From Flavobacterium oncorhynchi (GTDB lineage: Bacteria > Bacteroidota > Bacteroidia > Flavobacteriales > Flavobacteriaceae): a DNA stretch of 64,000 nt. Positions 7,041 to 14,967 of this stretch are shown here, piece after piece. Made by a program: the position numbers and the translations under genes. The stretch covers positions 151,617-215,616 of the forward strand of contig NZ_MUHA01000024.1 in the NCBI RefSeq assembly GCF_002217355.1, written 5' to 3'. The stretch's first letter is position 1. Each line of letters opens with the position of its first letter. Below the pieces are notes generated by a model. It did no database searches and had not been told where the DNA came from. It was given only the letters and a program-made list of their open reading frames with translations.

Positions 7041-7487
7041 ATGCAAAACGCATTATATATTTTACTCGCAGATGATGATGAAGATGATCGTCTTTTTTTT
7101 AAGGATGCTTTTGAAGAAGTAAAAGTACAAACTAATGTAAATTTTGTTCATGACGGAATGCAGTTAATGGACCATTTAATGAATCCAAACACAAAAATTC
7201 CTGATATTTTATTTCTCGATTTGAACATGCCTAAAAAAACAGGGAAAGAATGTTTGATCGAAATCAAAAAAACAGAACATCTTAAAAACATCATTATCGC
7301 CATTTATTCAACTTCATCATCTGAAGAAGATATTGAAGATACTTTTATTCAAGGTGCCAATATTTACATCAAAAAACCAAGCGATTTTAATACGCTTAAA
7401 AAAATAATTAACGAAGTTGTGACTGTAAACTGGCACTATCATACATCAGGATTAAATCGTGATAATTTTTTACTGCGTCTAAAATAA
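7041..7487 (+). CDS. Single-domain response regulator (receiver only)
   Basis: A CheY-like receiver with no output domain. It has the acidic pocket DDDEDD (residues 10-15), the phospho-acceptor Asp in ILFLDLNMP (about 58), the Thr/Ser switch in YSTSS and the conserved Lys in YIKKPS (about 112). At 148 residues it is the type often paired with phytochrome-like or CHASE3 kinases. Flanked by an AraC regulator and a histidine kinase in one operon, it probably relays phosphate or modulates the kinase rather than binding DNA. Confidence 0.9.
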   Translation: MQNALYILLADDDEDDRLFFKDAFEEVKVQTNVNFVHDGMQLMDHLMNPNTKIPDILFLDLNMPKKTGKECLIEIKKTEHLKNIIIAIYSTSSSEEDIEDTFIQGANIYIKKPSDFNTLKKIINEVVTVNWHYHTSGLNRDNFLLRLK

Positions 7488-7497
7488 TTGTAGATCA

Positions 7498-9282
7498 ATG
7501 AAATGGATACCAAATTTTAATTCTTCAAACTCTTTGAGAGTTATTTTTGTAATCGCAGTTTTCATTCTGTTATTTCTTTCCTCTATTGCATACAAGCACA
7601 ATCAAGATTTAAACGAATCTAGTAAGCTTGTTATGCATACTTACGAGATAAATATTCAGTTGGAACGTTTAATGTCGGCGATCAAAGACGCCGAAACGGG
7701 TCAGCGAGGTTATATCATTACCAGAAATGCACGATTTTTAACGCCTTATATTTATTCGCGGGATAAAGTAAATACTTCCTTTATCACCTTGCGAAAATTA
7801 ACGGCTGATAATCCTGTTCAACAGGAAAATCTTCGCAAACTTTTTAAGCTAATTATTCAGCGTTTTGTTTCGTTTGAAAACTGTTTAAAATACAGCGATC
7901 CTAAAACATATGATAAACGCAGACTTGACAATCATATGTTTGGCGGCCGAATCCTGATGGAAAACATTCGTTTTAAGGTTGACGAAATGAATGACATGGA
8001 GAAAAAATACTTAAACAAAAGGCTGAAAATCTATGATGCCGAAATATCTTTAAGTCCGCTTTTTTCTATTTCATTATTTTTAGTCGCCATGAGCTTTATC
8101 TTACTAGCTTACAGACAAATAAGCAAAGATTTCGAGCGTTTGAAAATTTTCAATAAGAAACTCTTAATTTCCAGCGGTTTAATCGCACAATCTGAAACAA
8201 TTGGTAAATTCAGTACATGGCAATGGGATTTAGACTCTAATAAAATCGATTATTCTGATAACCAATTTCGCTTATTAGGTTACGAGCCAGGTTCATTTGT
8301 ACCTGAAAAAGATACTTTTTTAAATTTTGTTCATCCAGATGATAAAGAAACGGTTGCTAAATCTATTGAAGGCATTATAAACAGCGGACGACTTCCTTTT
8401 GTTTATTATAAAATATTGCTTCCAAGCCGTGAAGTTCGATATTTTAAATCAACAGGAAAATTATTGACGGATCAACAGGGAAGCAAAATTTTACTGGGAA
8501 TTAATTTTGATATTACCGATGAGCATCTGCTTAATATAGAATTGCAGGAACGTAATCACGAATTAGAAAAAAGCAATAAAGAACTGGCTTCTTTTAACCA
8601 TGTTGCGAGTCATGACTTGCAGGAACCGTTAAGAAAAATCCAAACTTTTATTTCGAGAATTTCTGATGCTGATAAAGCTGTAATGTCGCAAAGTGCCAAC
8701 GATTATATTACTAAAATTCAGATTTCGGCTAAAAGAATGCGAGTTTTAATTGATGATCTGCTTTTATTTTCGAGAACAAATACGACGAAAAAAGAATTTA
8801 TAAAATCGCAGTTAAATGAATTGCTTCAAAATGCCGAAGCGGAATTAACAGAAATTATCGAGGATAAAAAAGCAGTTATTACAGTTTCAAAACTGCCTAA
8901 ATTGTCTGTGATTCCGTACCAAATAGAACAGCTTTTTATCAATTTAATTGGAAATTCACTAAAATACAGCAAACCTAATGTTGTACCTGAAATCGTAATT
9001 GAAAGCACCAAAGTACTTTCTGAAGATTATCCCGAATTGCTGGATCAAAATGTAAAAAAATACCACAAGATTACTTTTACAGATAACGGAATGGGATTTG
9101 ATCCTCAATTTAAAGACACGATTTTTATATTATTTCAACGTTTACATTCAAAAACAGATTATCCGGGAACTGGAATTGGACTGGCTATCTGCAAAAAAAT
9201 TGTCGACAACCATAAAGGCTTTATTATGGCGGACAGCGAGCCGGATAAAGGCTCTGTTTTTACCATTTTTCTTCCTGATTAA
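7498..9282 (+). CDS. CHASE3-PAS sensor histidine kinase
   Basis: An inner-membrane sensor kinase of 594 residues. Transmembrane segment 1 lies near residues 14-31. An extracytoplasmic CHASE3 domain follows (AIKDAETGQRGYIIT motif near 56-70), then transmembrane segment 2 near 184-203. Next come a PAS domain (about 230-340, LLGYEPGS and FVHPDDKE), a HisKA dimerisation helix with the phospho-His in ASHDLQEPLRK, and an ATPase domain with N-box NLIGNSLKYS, FTDNGMGFD and GTGIGLAICKK. CHASE3 has no defined ligand. It ends the AraC/receiver/kinase operon, 10 bases after the receiver. Confidence 0.93.
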   Translation: MKWIPNFNSSNSLRVIFVIAVFILLFLSSIAYKHNQDLNESSKLVMHTYEINIQLERLMSAIKDAETGQRGYIITRNARFLTPYIYSRDKVNTSFITLRKLTADNPVQQENLRKLFKLIIQRFVSFENCLKYSDPKTYDKRRLDNHMFGGRILMENIRFKVDEMNDMEKKYLNKRLKIYDAEISLSPLFSISLFLVAMSFILLAYRQISKDFERLKIFNKKLLISSGLIAQSETIGKFSTWQWDLDSNKIDYSDNQFRLLGYEPGSFVPEKDTFLNFVHPDDKETVAKSIEGIINSGRLPFVYYKILLPSREVRYFKSTGKLLTDQQGSKILLGINFDITDEHLLNIELQERNHELEKSNKELASFNHVASHDLQEPLRKIQTFISRISDADKAVMSQSANDYITKIQISAKRMRVLIDDLLLFSRTNTTKKEFIKSQLNELLQNAEAELTEIIEDKKAVITVSKLPKLSVIPYQIEQLFINLIGNSLKYSKPNVVPEIVIESTKVLSEDYPELLDQNVKKYHKITFTDNGMGFDPQFKDTIFILFQRLHSKTDYPGTGIGLAICKKIVDNHKGFIMADSEPDKGSVFTIFLPD

Positions 9283-9317
9283 TTCTTCACAAACAGCATC
9301 ATAAAACATTGTAAAAT

Positions 9318-9362
9318 AACGTTGTATAATTTCTTTATGGGAATTATATAACGTTTCTTTTT
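9318..9362 (+). terminator. AT-rich hairpin terminator after the kinase
   Basis: Arms AACGTTGTATAATT (9318-9331) and AATTATATAACGTT (9342-9355) match at 13 of 14 positions and are followed by TCTTTTTT. It probably ends the three-gene signalling operon. Confidence 0.6.
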
Positions 9363-9427
9363 TATGGTGTAAAGCAAAATACGCCATTCATCGCCAACTT
9401 TGTAATATAATACTTTATGAAGTAATA

Positions 9428-10000
9428 ATGAGAGCAACATCTATACTAAAAGGAACATTTTTCAAAGTGTGTTTTTTTTTGATTATCATTTGTGTTTCAT
9501 CGTGCAAAAAGAATAATCCAATTGAAACGACACTAAAGAAAAATGAAACTTTTGCAAAAAATGAAAAGGAAGAAACAGAAGCCTTTTTTTTTATAGCTGT
9601 TGCAAATGTTAGTAAAACGATTATTTCAAAAAGCAAGATTGCACAACAAAAAAGTTCAGAAAGTTCAATAGTAATTTTAAGTTTAAAAATCGAAACGCAG
9701 CAAAATAGATTATTAGAAGATATAAATGATTTAGCCAATAAAAGGCTAATTATCATATCAGAAATAGATGCGGCGCATAGAAGAGATACCTACAATTTGG
9801 TAAATGTAAATGCTTTTGATTTTGATGCTGTTTATCTAAATTCTATGAAAGAATATTTAGAAGATCAAATCGAATTACTGGAATCGATCTCTAAACAAAC
9901 AAATGACAAAACAATTTTAAAATTAGTATTGACCTATTTACCTGAACAATTTGATCTTTTAAGAGAAACGGAGCAAAACCTGAAAAAAGAAATAAAATAA
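9428..10000 (+). CDS. DUF4142-like lipoprotein
   Basis: A predicted lipoprotein: hydrophobic signal segment (FFKVCFFLIIICVSSC) with a lipobox Cys at about residue 26, followed by KKN. The rest (about 45-185) is helical and resembles the DUF4142 ferritin-like helical domain (AVANVSKTIISKSKIAQQKS, then LANKRLIII). DUF4142 proteins are abundant, poorly characterised envelope proteins in this phylum. It stands alone between the signalling operon and the YtxH operon, both on the same strand. Function unknown; a stress role is only suggested by its neighbours. Confidence 0.65.
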   Translation: MRATSILKGTFFKVCFFLIIICVSSCKKNNPIETTLKKNETFAKNEKEETEAFFFIAVANVSKTIISKSKIAQQKSSESSIVILSLKIETQQNRLLEDINDLANKRLIIISEIDAAHRRDTYNLVNVNAFDFDAVYLNSMKEYLEDQIELLESISKQTNDKTILKLVLTYLPEQFDLLRETEQNLKKEIK

Positions 10001-10132
10001 TGGTTAGCCAATTTATTGGCAGCTATTTTAATAATGAAAATAAATTTAATAATAAAGACTTTTTAAAGGCTGGAAACGTAAAAAATGAACCCTTTTTAAA
10101 TTAAATATATTAATCACTAAAATTCAATTATT

Positions 10133-10417
10133 ATGAAAACGAGTAACACCATTTTAGGAATTGTTGGAGCTGCAGCAGCAGGAGCATTATTAGGAGTATT
10201 ATTTGCACCAGATAAAGGTTCAAATACCAGAAAAAAAATCAAAGATAAATCAAGAGACTACGGCGATAATCTCAAACATAAGTTTGACGGCGTTGTACAC
10301 ACAATCACTTCAAACGGTAAAGAAATTATTCAAGAAGGAAAAGCAAAGTTTAATGAAGCAAAAGAAGACTTTAATGCGCTTAAAGACGAAGCTAAATCTG
10401 TAAAAACAAATTACTAA
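10133..10417 (+). CDS. YtxH domain protein
   Basis: A small membrane-anchored protein of 94 residues. The N-terminal glycine/alanine-rich transmembrane segment (ILGIVGAAAAGALLGVLFAPDKG) is the YtxH hallmark and is followed by a charged amphipathic helix (about 30-94) rich in Lys and Asp/Glu. YtxH proteins are linked to general stress. It is the first gene of an operon with a holin-like and a coiled-coil protein (gaps of 34 and 32 bases). That layout resembles the enterobacterial elaB/yqjD-yqjE-yqjK set, so a shared envelope-stress role is inferred. Confidence 0.85.
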   Translation: MKTSNTILGIVGAAAAGALLGVLFAPDKGSNTRKKIKDKSRDYGDNLKHKFDGVVHTITSNGKEIIQEGKAKFNEAKEDFNALKDEAKSVKTNY

Positions 10418-10451
10418 AAAGTGATTCTTTCAAACCATAAATACCACTATC

Positions 10452-10811
10452 ATGGAACCAAATGCAACAACAAATGAAGATCTAAATCTTTATGAAAAAG
10501 CCGAAAATTATACCAAAACGAGTTTAGAATTACTAAAACTTAAAACGGTATCATCTGTGGCTGATGTTGTTTCGACACTCACATCAAAGATTGCGGTTGC
10601 GATTGTTGTTGCATTTTTTTCCTTGTTCCTCAATATTGGTATTAGTTTGTGGATTGGAAAACAACTTGGAGAATATTATTACGGCTTTTTTATTATGGCG
10701 CTTTTTTATTTAATTGTTGCCATTGTGATTCATAAAATGCATCATAGCTTAATTAAAACTCCAATTGGAAACACAATTGTTTCTAGTATTCTAAAAGAAA
10801 CTAAGAACTGA
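10452..10811 (+). CDS. Holin-superfamily (YqjE-like) membrane protein
   Basis: 119 residues with two strong transmembrane segments (about 45-70 and 75-95) and a preceding helix carrying YTKTSLELLKLKTVSSVADV. This matches the Phage_holin_3_6 / YqjE family. Despite the name, chromosomal members are envelope proteins and not lysis genes, and there are no phage genes here. It sits between YtxH and the coiled-coil protein in one operon. Confidence 0.8.
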   Translation: MEPNATTNEDLNLYEKAENYTKTSLELLKLKTVSSVADVVSTLTSKIAVAIVVAFFSLFLNIGISLWIGKQLGEYYYGFFIMALFYLIVAIVIHKMHHSLIKTPIGNTIVSSILKETKN

Positions 10812-10843
10812 TTTTATTCGATTAATAACTAAAAAAGACTGTT

Positions 10844-11200
10844 ATGGAGGCTATTTACACTATTGACGAATTGAATCAGAAAATTAAACAGCTCGAAAAC
10901 CGACAAGACACAGAATGGGATTTGATTAAAGAAGAAATCGAGGATATTAAAGATAACTTGAAACCTATTAATCTAATTCGGAATACGGTCGAAGAAATCA
11001 ATGAAACAATTGGCTTTAAAAGTCATTTGGCACAGTCAGCAATTAGTATTGGAATAGGTTTTCTGGCCAAAAAACTAGTAGTAGGAAAAACGCATTCGAC
11101 ATTTAAAAACATCTTCGGATCATTATTGCAGCTTGTTGTAACCAATTTAGTTTCGAAACCGCATGAACCTTCACGCGAAACAGCAAAAGAGGAATCATGA
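10844..11200 (+). CDS. Coiled-coil membrane-associated protein of the YtxH/YqjE operon
   Basis: 118 residues. Residues 1-60 are charged and heptad-like (DELNQKIKQLENRQ, EEIEDIKDNL). A moderately hydrophobic stretch at about 63-80 (AQSAISIGIGFLAKKLVV) may contact the membrane, followed by a second hydrophobic segment and a charged tail. Probably the Bacteroidota counterpart of YqjK by position, not by evident homology. No function is assigned. Confidence 0.75.
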   Translation: MEAIYTIDELNQKIKQLENRQDTEWDLIKEEIEDIKDNLKPINLIRNTVEEINETIGFKSHLAQSAISIGIGFLAKKLVVGKTHSTFKNIFGSLLQLVVTNLVSKPHEPSRETAKEES

Positions 11201-11247
11201 CATAATGAACTATCATAAGAGTGATTGTCTAACTAAATACTACGATT

Positions 11248-11346
11248 ATGGAAAAATTAAATGAAATAATAGTCAAAAATAGTGTGAACATCTACTCTAC
11301 CTTATATAAATGTTTTGAATTTACAAGAGTATTTTTAGGTATCTAA
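11248..11346 (+). CDS. Possible small protein, 32 residues
   Basis: ATG to TAA, 33 codons (MEKLNEIIVKNSVNIYST...). The leader before it (ACTAAATACTACGATT) resembles those of the three operon genes upstream, and it follows them by 47 bases on the same strand. It has no recognisable domain. The support is context only, so it could be a chance frame. Confidence 0.3.
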   Translation: MEKLNEIIVKNSVNIYSTLYKCFEFTRVFLGI

Positions 11347-11406
11347 CTTGTTTATACGTTTTAAATTATAACAAACGATTAAACGGTTAATACATCACTA
11401 TAGACC

Positions 11407-11437
11407 CTGAGGTACTAAGGGGCTGAGATTCTAAGTT
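11407..11437 (+). repeat. Octamer array 3' of the YtxH operon
   Basis: CTGAGGTA, CTAAGGGG, CTGAGATT, CTAAGTT: 8-base phased units in the sense of the upstream operon, before its terminator. The inverted counterpart on the other side of the terminators is at 11650-11733. Confidence 0.7.
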
Positions 11438-11468
11438 TTTTCTTGAAAACTTAAACTTATCTTAACCC

Positions 11469-11508
11469 AAAAGCGCGAGTTTCACAAAAGTGAAACTCGC
11501 GCTTTTTT
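11469..11508. terminator. Strong terminator after the YtxH operon
   Basis: A perfect 17-bp stem, AAAAGCGCGAGTTTCAC (11469-11485) and its complement (11490-11506), with an AAAA loop and a T run. The A-rich left flank makes it usable in both directions. Confidence 0.9.
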
Positions 11509-11555
11509 ATTCTCTAAAATACATCTCAGCAAATAAATTATAACCATATTGCCTC

Positions 11556-11580
11556 CAAATGGTTAAAACCATTCGCTATA
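11556..11580. repeat. ACCATTxGCTATA repeat, copy 1
   Basis: CAAATGGTTAAAACCATTCG followed by CTATA: an imperfect palindrome (AATGGTT/AACCATT). A diverged copy lies at 13331-13355, in the same order relative to a hairpin and an octamer array. Confidence 0.5.
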
Positions 11581-11611
11581 CGTAAATAAGGATTAATTTA
11601 TTTAGCCAAAA

Positions 11612-11633
11612 AAGCCGAACATAAGTTCGGCTT
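11612..11633 (-). terminator. Terminator 3' of the DUF5723 gene
   Basis: Stem AAGCCGAAC / GTTCGGCTT with an ATAA loop and an A-rich left side, so the U run is on the minus-strand transcript. It suits termination of the leftward DUF5723 gene. Confidence 0.7.
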
Positions 11634-11649
11634 AACTATTTACAGACTC

Positions 11650-11733
11650 AAAGAAAAACCTTTGCCCCTCTGAACCTTTGCCCCTCAATCAAAAAAACCT
11701 CAGAACCTCAGCATCTCAGTCCCTCAGAACCTT
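11650..11733 (-). repeat. Octamer arrays 3' of the DUF5723 gene
   Basis: In the sense of the upstream gene, the array starts with the stop codon (TAAAGGTT) and continues CTGAGGGA, CTGAGATG, CTGAGGTT, CTGAGGTT. After a T run comes a second set built on CAAAGGTT (CAAAGGTT, CAGAGGGG, CAAAGGTT). Both sets keep an 8-base period. Confidence 0.7.
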
Positions 11734-13064
11734 TAATTATAATTTTGATAAATAGGAAATTTCAATCCCACATAAAGGTTGCAGCCTTTAGAATTGTTTG
11801 AAAACAAATTACTGATTAAAGATCCTGAACCAATAAACAACGGGCCGGCTCTAAAACCAGTTCCAACTTGCGTTCCGCCGTATTCCATCCAGGTTACAGG
11901 AACATAAAAACTAAATTTCCCGTCTTCAAATCTAGGCGTAAATGTAACCGAATTAGCAATTGCGGTTCCATTTGTTTTTTTAGCATCAACCAATCCAAAA
12001 TCACCGCTTAAATTCAGATAAAATTTGTTATTAATATTCCAGTCAAAATTGGTGTGAAAAGCAGTTGGTAAATTAGCCTGCATCCCTTTTCTTGCTGCCG
12101 TTTTTACATAATTAGCATCAAAGAACTCAAAAATATTATCAGCATTATCAATATCATCCTGCGTAACTCTTCCTGACAAATCGTAGGTATTTTCGGCCAT
12201 ATTTTTGTAATTAAGTTTTCCAATATCTGTTATCGAAACTGCAGCTTTAAACTTATATCGATTTCCTCTGCAAGTATGGCAATTGGTACGATATTCATAC
12301 GTAAACCCTAAATCAACGCCAACGCCAGCCGAACTTCCGTCAAACTTAGGATCATTGCCGTTTTGATAATCATAACTTGCAGCTGTTTTTAATGTTCCTG
12401 TTGAGTAATATTCGCTCAAAGCGGGATTTACATCATTTTTATTAAAAGCAACACTCAAATTACTTCCGTTAATATAGCCGTTTACTCCTGCCATTAAATA
12501 TTTCAGTGTAACACCGCCTTTTATAAAATGTTCTTCCTCATCGAGTAAAACTGTACCATAGCTGGCGCCAATTTCTGCCCACGAATTCGTAACAGCATTT
12601 GGATTTCCTCCTGTTATTAAAAAACTATTTGAAACATCTAAATCCTTATTTACCTCATCAACAAGTTGACCATTTACATCGACAACATTAGTTACACTTC
12701 GCACACGCGTAAAAAGCGCAACACTGTGAGCTGGCGTAATATTGAACATAACGGACGGACCTAAAATGTCGACATTAAAATTCCCTTTATTATTCGATTT
12801 AATATTCTTCTTTCCGTCTCTTTGCAAATCAAAACTGCCATCTAAAATCTCGGCAAAATTAACTCCATACAAGTCATTCTGTCCCGTTGCGCTAGCCGAA
12901 AATACGTTAATATCAACTTGGTATTTAGAATCAACAACAGCCGAAGGGTTAAATAGTACACCTTGAATTCCCGCATAATTATCATCCCGAAATCCAAAAT
13001 ACGATTGCCCTTGGGCATAAAAAAAGCTTCCAAAGAAGCAAAATAATAGTAAAGTTCTCTTCAT
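11733..13064 (-). CDS. DUF5723 family outer-membrane beta-barrel protein
   Basis: A secreted protein of 443 residues: signal peptide 1-19 (MKRTLLLFCFFGSFFYAQG), then the family N-terminus SYFGFRDDNYAGIQGVLFNP with the NPA/NPS element of PorV/FadL-type barrels. Repeating amphipathic strands run to the C-terminus, which ends in an aromatic strand (LKFPIYQNYN). An internal CHTCRGNRYKFK motif has two close Cys residues that could form a loop disulphide. Function unknown; it probably sits in the outer membrane. It is transcribed alone. Confidence 0.75.
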   Translation of the reverse strand: MKRTLLLFCFFGSFFYAQGQSYFGFRDDNYAGIQGVLFNPSAVVDSKYQVDINVFSASATGQNDLYGVNFAEILDGSFDLQRDGKKNIKSNNKGNFNVDILGPSVMFNITPAHSVALFTRVRSVTNVVDVNGQLVDEVNKDLDVSNSFLITGGNPNAVTNSWAEIGASYGTVLLDEEEHFIKGGVTLKYLMAGVNGYINGSNLSVAFNKNDVNPALSEYYSTGTLKTAASYDYQNGNDPKFDGSSAGVGVDLGFTYEYRTNCHTCRGNRYKFKAAVSITDIGKLNYKNMAENTYDLSGRVTQDDIDNADNIFEFFDANYVKTAARKGMQANLPTAFHTNFDWNINNKFYLNLSGDFGLVDAKKTNGTAIANSVTFTPRFEDGKFSFYVPVTWMEYGGTQVGTGFRAGPLFIGSGSLISNLFSNNSKGCNLYVGLKFPIYQNYN

Positions 13065-13155
13065 AAATTAGTTTTAAACAATTGGTTAGTTACACCTTTT
13101 ATGGTTGAAAAGGCACACAAATATTAAAAGAAAAATGTTTAAAAAAAACTTTTTT

Positions 13156-13195
13156 TCTAAGGAACAAAGAGGCAAAGGTGCAGAGGCTCAAAGGT
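13156..13195 (+). repeat. Octamer array (CAAAGGTT subtype)
   Basis: Five units: CTAAGGAA, CAAAGAGG, CAAAGGTG, CAGAGGCT, CAAAGGTT. It lies upstream of the DUF5723 gene with no plus-strand gene before it, so unlike the CTAAGG arrays it is not explained as a 3' element. The inverted partner is at 13440-13519. Confidence 0.65.
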
Positions 13196-13330
13196 TTTAA
13201 GATTTTTCTTAGAATTAATAAAAACCAAAATAGTACTCACGCTTGAAACTGTGAAAACTATTTCGGGAGCTGTATTACGGGAAATGATTTTTGAAAAATG
13301 GGTTGTGATAATTTGTAAATACATTCTGTC

Positions 13331-13355
13331 CCAATAGTTGAAACCATTGGCTATA
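13331..13355. repeat. ACCATTxGCTATA repeat, copy 2
   Basis: CCAATAGTTGAAACCATTGG followed by CTATA. Diverged duplicate of 11556-11580, in the same order relative to the hairpin and octamer array. Confidence 0.5.
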
Positions 13356-13396
13356 TTTATATCTTTTATCTAGAATCATCACGATCACAAACAAAA

Positions 13397-13420
13397 AAAG
13401 CCGAACAAATGTTCGACTTT
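13397..13420 (-). terminator. Terminator 3' of prfA
   Basis: AAAGCCGAAC / GTTCGACTTT with one mismatched pair and an A-rich left flank; U run in the leftward transcript. Duplicate of the hairpin at 11612-11633. Confidence 0.6.
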
Positions 13421-13439
13421 TAATATAGTATAAATTCAA

Positions 13440-13519
13440 AGAAAACCTTTGAATCTTTGCATCTCTGCCCCTTTGCCCCTAAGCAAAAAACCTTAGAACC
13501 TCAGTACCTCAGAACCTTA
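13440..13519 (-). repeat. Octamer arrays beginning at the prfA stop codon
   Basis: In the prfA sense: CTAAGGTT (its TAA is the stop codon), CTGAGGTA, CTGAGGTT, CTAAGGTT. After a T run, a CAAAG set follows: CAAAGGGG, CAGAGATG, CAAAGATT, CAAAGGTT. Confidence 0.75.
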
Positions 13520-14593
13520 GAAAACTTCCGAAGCCTCTTTCAATTTCTCCATATTGTTTACCAACTGAAGCTCAGCAACAATTTTATGAATATCACCATT
13601 CATGATATTTCCTAAATCGTAAAGTGTTAAACCTACACGGTGATCCGTTACACGACCTTGCGCATAGTTGTACGTACGAATTTTAGCCGAACGGTCTCCA
13701 GAACTAACCTGAGAAGTACGTTTTGTAGCATCTTCAGCTTCTTTCTTAGCCAATTCCATTTCGTACAAACGAGAACGTAAAACCGTTAACGCTTTATCTT
13801 TATTTTTATGCTGCGATTTCTGATCTTGACATTGCGCCACTAATCCTGTTGGAATGTGCGTTAAACGTACTGCCGATTTCGTAGTATTTACAGATTGTCC
13901 TCCAGGTCCTGACGAACAGAAGAAATCTACACGAACATCGTTCATATCAATTTGTACATCAAATTCTTCTGCTTCTGGTAAAACCATAACAGTAGCTGCC
14001 GATGTATGCACACGACCTTGTGTTTCAGTCTGCGGAACACGTTGTACACGGTGAACACCAGCTTCAAACTTCAAAGTTCCGTAAACATCTTCTCCCGAAA
14101 CTTCAAAAATAACCTCTTTGAAACCTCCAGAAGTTCCTTCGTTCATATCTACAACCGAAGTTCTCCAACCTTGAGATTCACAATATTTAGTATACATTCT
14201 GAATAAATCTCCTGCAAAAATACTTGCTTCGTCTCCACCCGTTCCCGCGCGAATCTCCACCATTACATTTTTAGCATCTTCAGGATCTTTAGGAATCAAC
14301 ATAAATTTGATTTCCTCCTCCAGCTGCGGCAAACGCTCTTTTGCTTCGTCTAGCTGCATTTTGGCCATTTCAACCATATCAGCATCGCTTCCGTCAGCAA
14401 TAATTTCGTTTGCTTCGTCAATATTTGCTAAAACAAGAATGTATTCTTCTCTCTTTTCAACCAAAGCTTTTATGCTTTTATATTCTTGGTTGAGTTGCAC
14501 ATAACGTTTTTGATCAGTAATAACATCCGGCTGAATAATCAAATCCGAAATCTCATCAAAACGCTGCTTTACATATTGAAGTCTATCTAACAT
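13517..14593 (-). CDS. prfA: Peptide chain release factor 1
   Basis: Recognises UAA and UAG in the ribosomal A site and triggers peptide release. The GGQ motif is present in FFCSSGPGGQSVNTT, with Gln as the PrmC methylation target. The RF1-type tripeptide region reads GRVHTSAATVMVLPEAEE. 358 residues is standard. The PCRF domain (about 80-190) and class-I domain follow in order. The stop codon is embedded in an octamer repeat. A TAATTTTG box lies about 25 bases upstream of the ATG. Confidence 0.97.
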   Translation of the reverse strand: MLDRLQYVKQRFDEISDLIIQPDVITDQKRYVQLNQEYKSIKALVEKREEYILVLANIDEANEIIADGSDADMVEMAKMQLDEAKERLPQLEEEIKFMLIPKDPEDAKNVMVEIRAGTGGDEASIFAGDLFRMYTKYCESQGWRTSVVDMNEGTSGGFKEVIFEVSGEDVYGTLKFEAGVHRVQRVPQTETQGRVHTSAATVMVLPEAEEFDVQIDMNDVRVDFFCSSGPGGQSVNTTKSAVRLTHIPTGLVAQCQDQKSQHKNKDKALTVLRSRLYEMELAKKEAEDATKRTSQVSSGDRSAKIRTYNYAQGRVTDHRVGLTLYDLGNIMNGDIHKIVAELQLVNNMEKLKEASEVF

Positions 14594-14617
14594 TTTCTAA
14601 TTCCTTTTATTGGACTG

Positions 14618-14625
14618 CAAAATTA
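14618..14625 (-). promoter_or_regulatory. prfA -7 promoter box
   Basis: TAATTTTG on the minus strand, in the same TTGTAATTTTGC context as the pyrF promoter. Confidence 0.5.
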
Positions 14626-14896
14626 CAAAATTTTTGTGGAAAATTCTAGTGGTTATTTTTTGGGAATTTTGATACAGATTTTGATGGTTTTTGTTTTTGA
14701 AAAACAGGGGTTTTTACTTAGTAATAAATTTTTATTAAATTACGATGTTTGTCTTTAATTGATTATCGATTTATTTAGCTTAAAAATATCAATCTCCTCT
14801 AACTGTTGAATATTGTTATATTTTATTTTTTGTTACGAGCTATTAATAAATATAATGTTTAAAATAATTGTCCTTTCAATGTTGAATGTTATTGTG

Positions 14897-14904
14897 TATT
14901 TTTG
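14897..14904 (+). promoter_or_regulatory. -7 promoter box of the FRG/DUF262 operon
   Basis: TATTTTTG matches TAnnTTTG; the predicted leader is about 60 bases. No well-spaced TTG element was found upstream. Confidence 0.4.
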
Positions 14905-14967
14905 AAAAAATAATGAGGTGGTCAAATTCAAATTTAATTTTGTTAACTCACAAAACGCAATACATTT

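Larger units (their letters stand above)
14594..14967. other. Divergent intergenic region between prfA and the FRG gene
   Basis: An AT-rich stretch of 374 bases with no reading frame or repeat that I recognise. It contains a leftward TAATTTTG box for prfA (14618-14625) and a rightward TATTTTTG box (14897-14904) for the FRG/DUF262 pair. It marks the left edge of an accessory segment. Confidence 0.5.

Noticed and set aside
9148..9387. Minus-strand frame across the kinase 3' end and its hairpin
   Set aside because: It overlaps the ATP-binding G-box of the kinase and the AT-rich terminator; no domain.
10203..10403. Second frame within the YtxH gene
   Set aside because: Out-of-frame shadow; the YtxH frame has a clear family match.
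10452..10811. Prophage lysis cassette suggested by the holin-like protein
   Set aside because: No endolysin, tail or integrase gene nearby; the YtxH-YqjE layout explains it as a chromosomal envelope operon.
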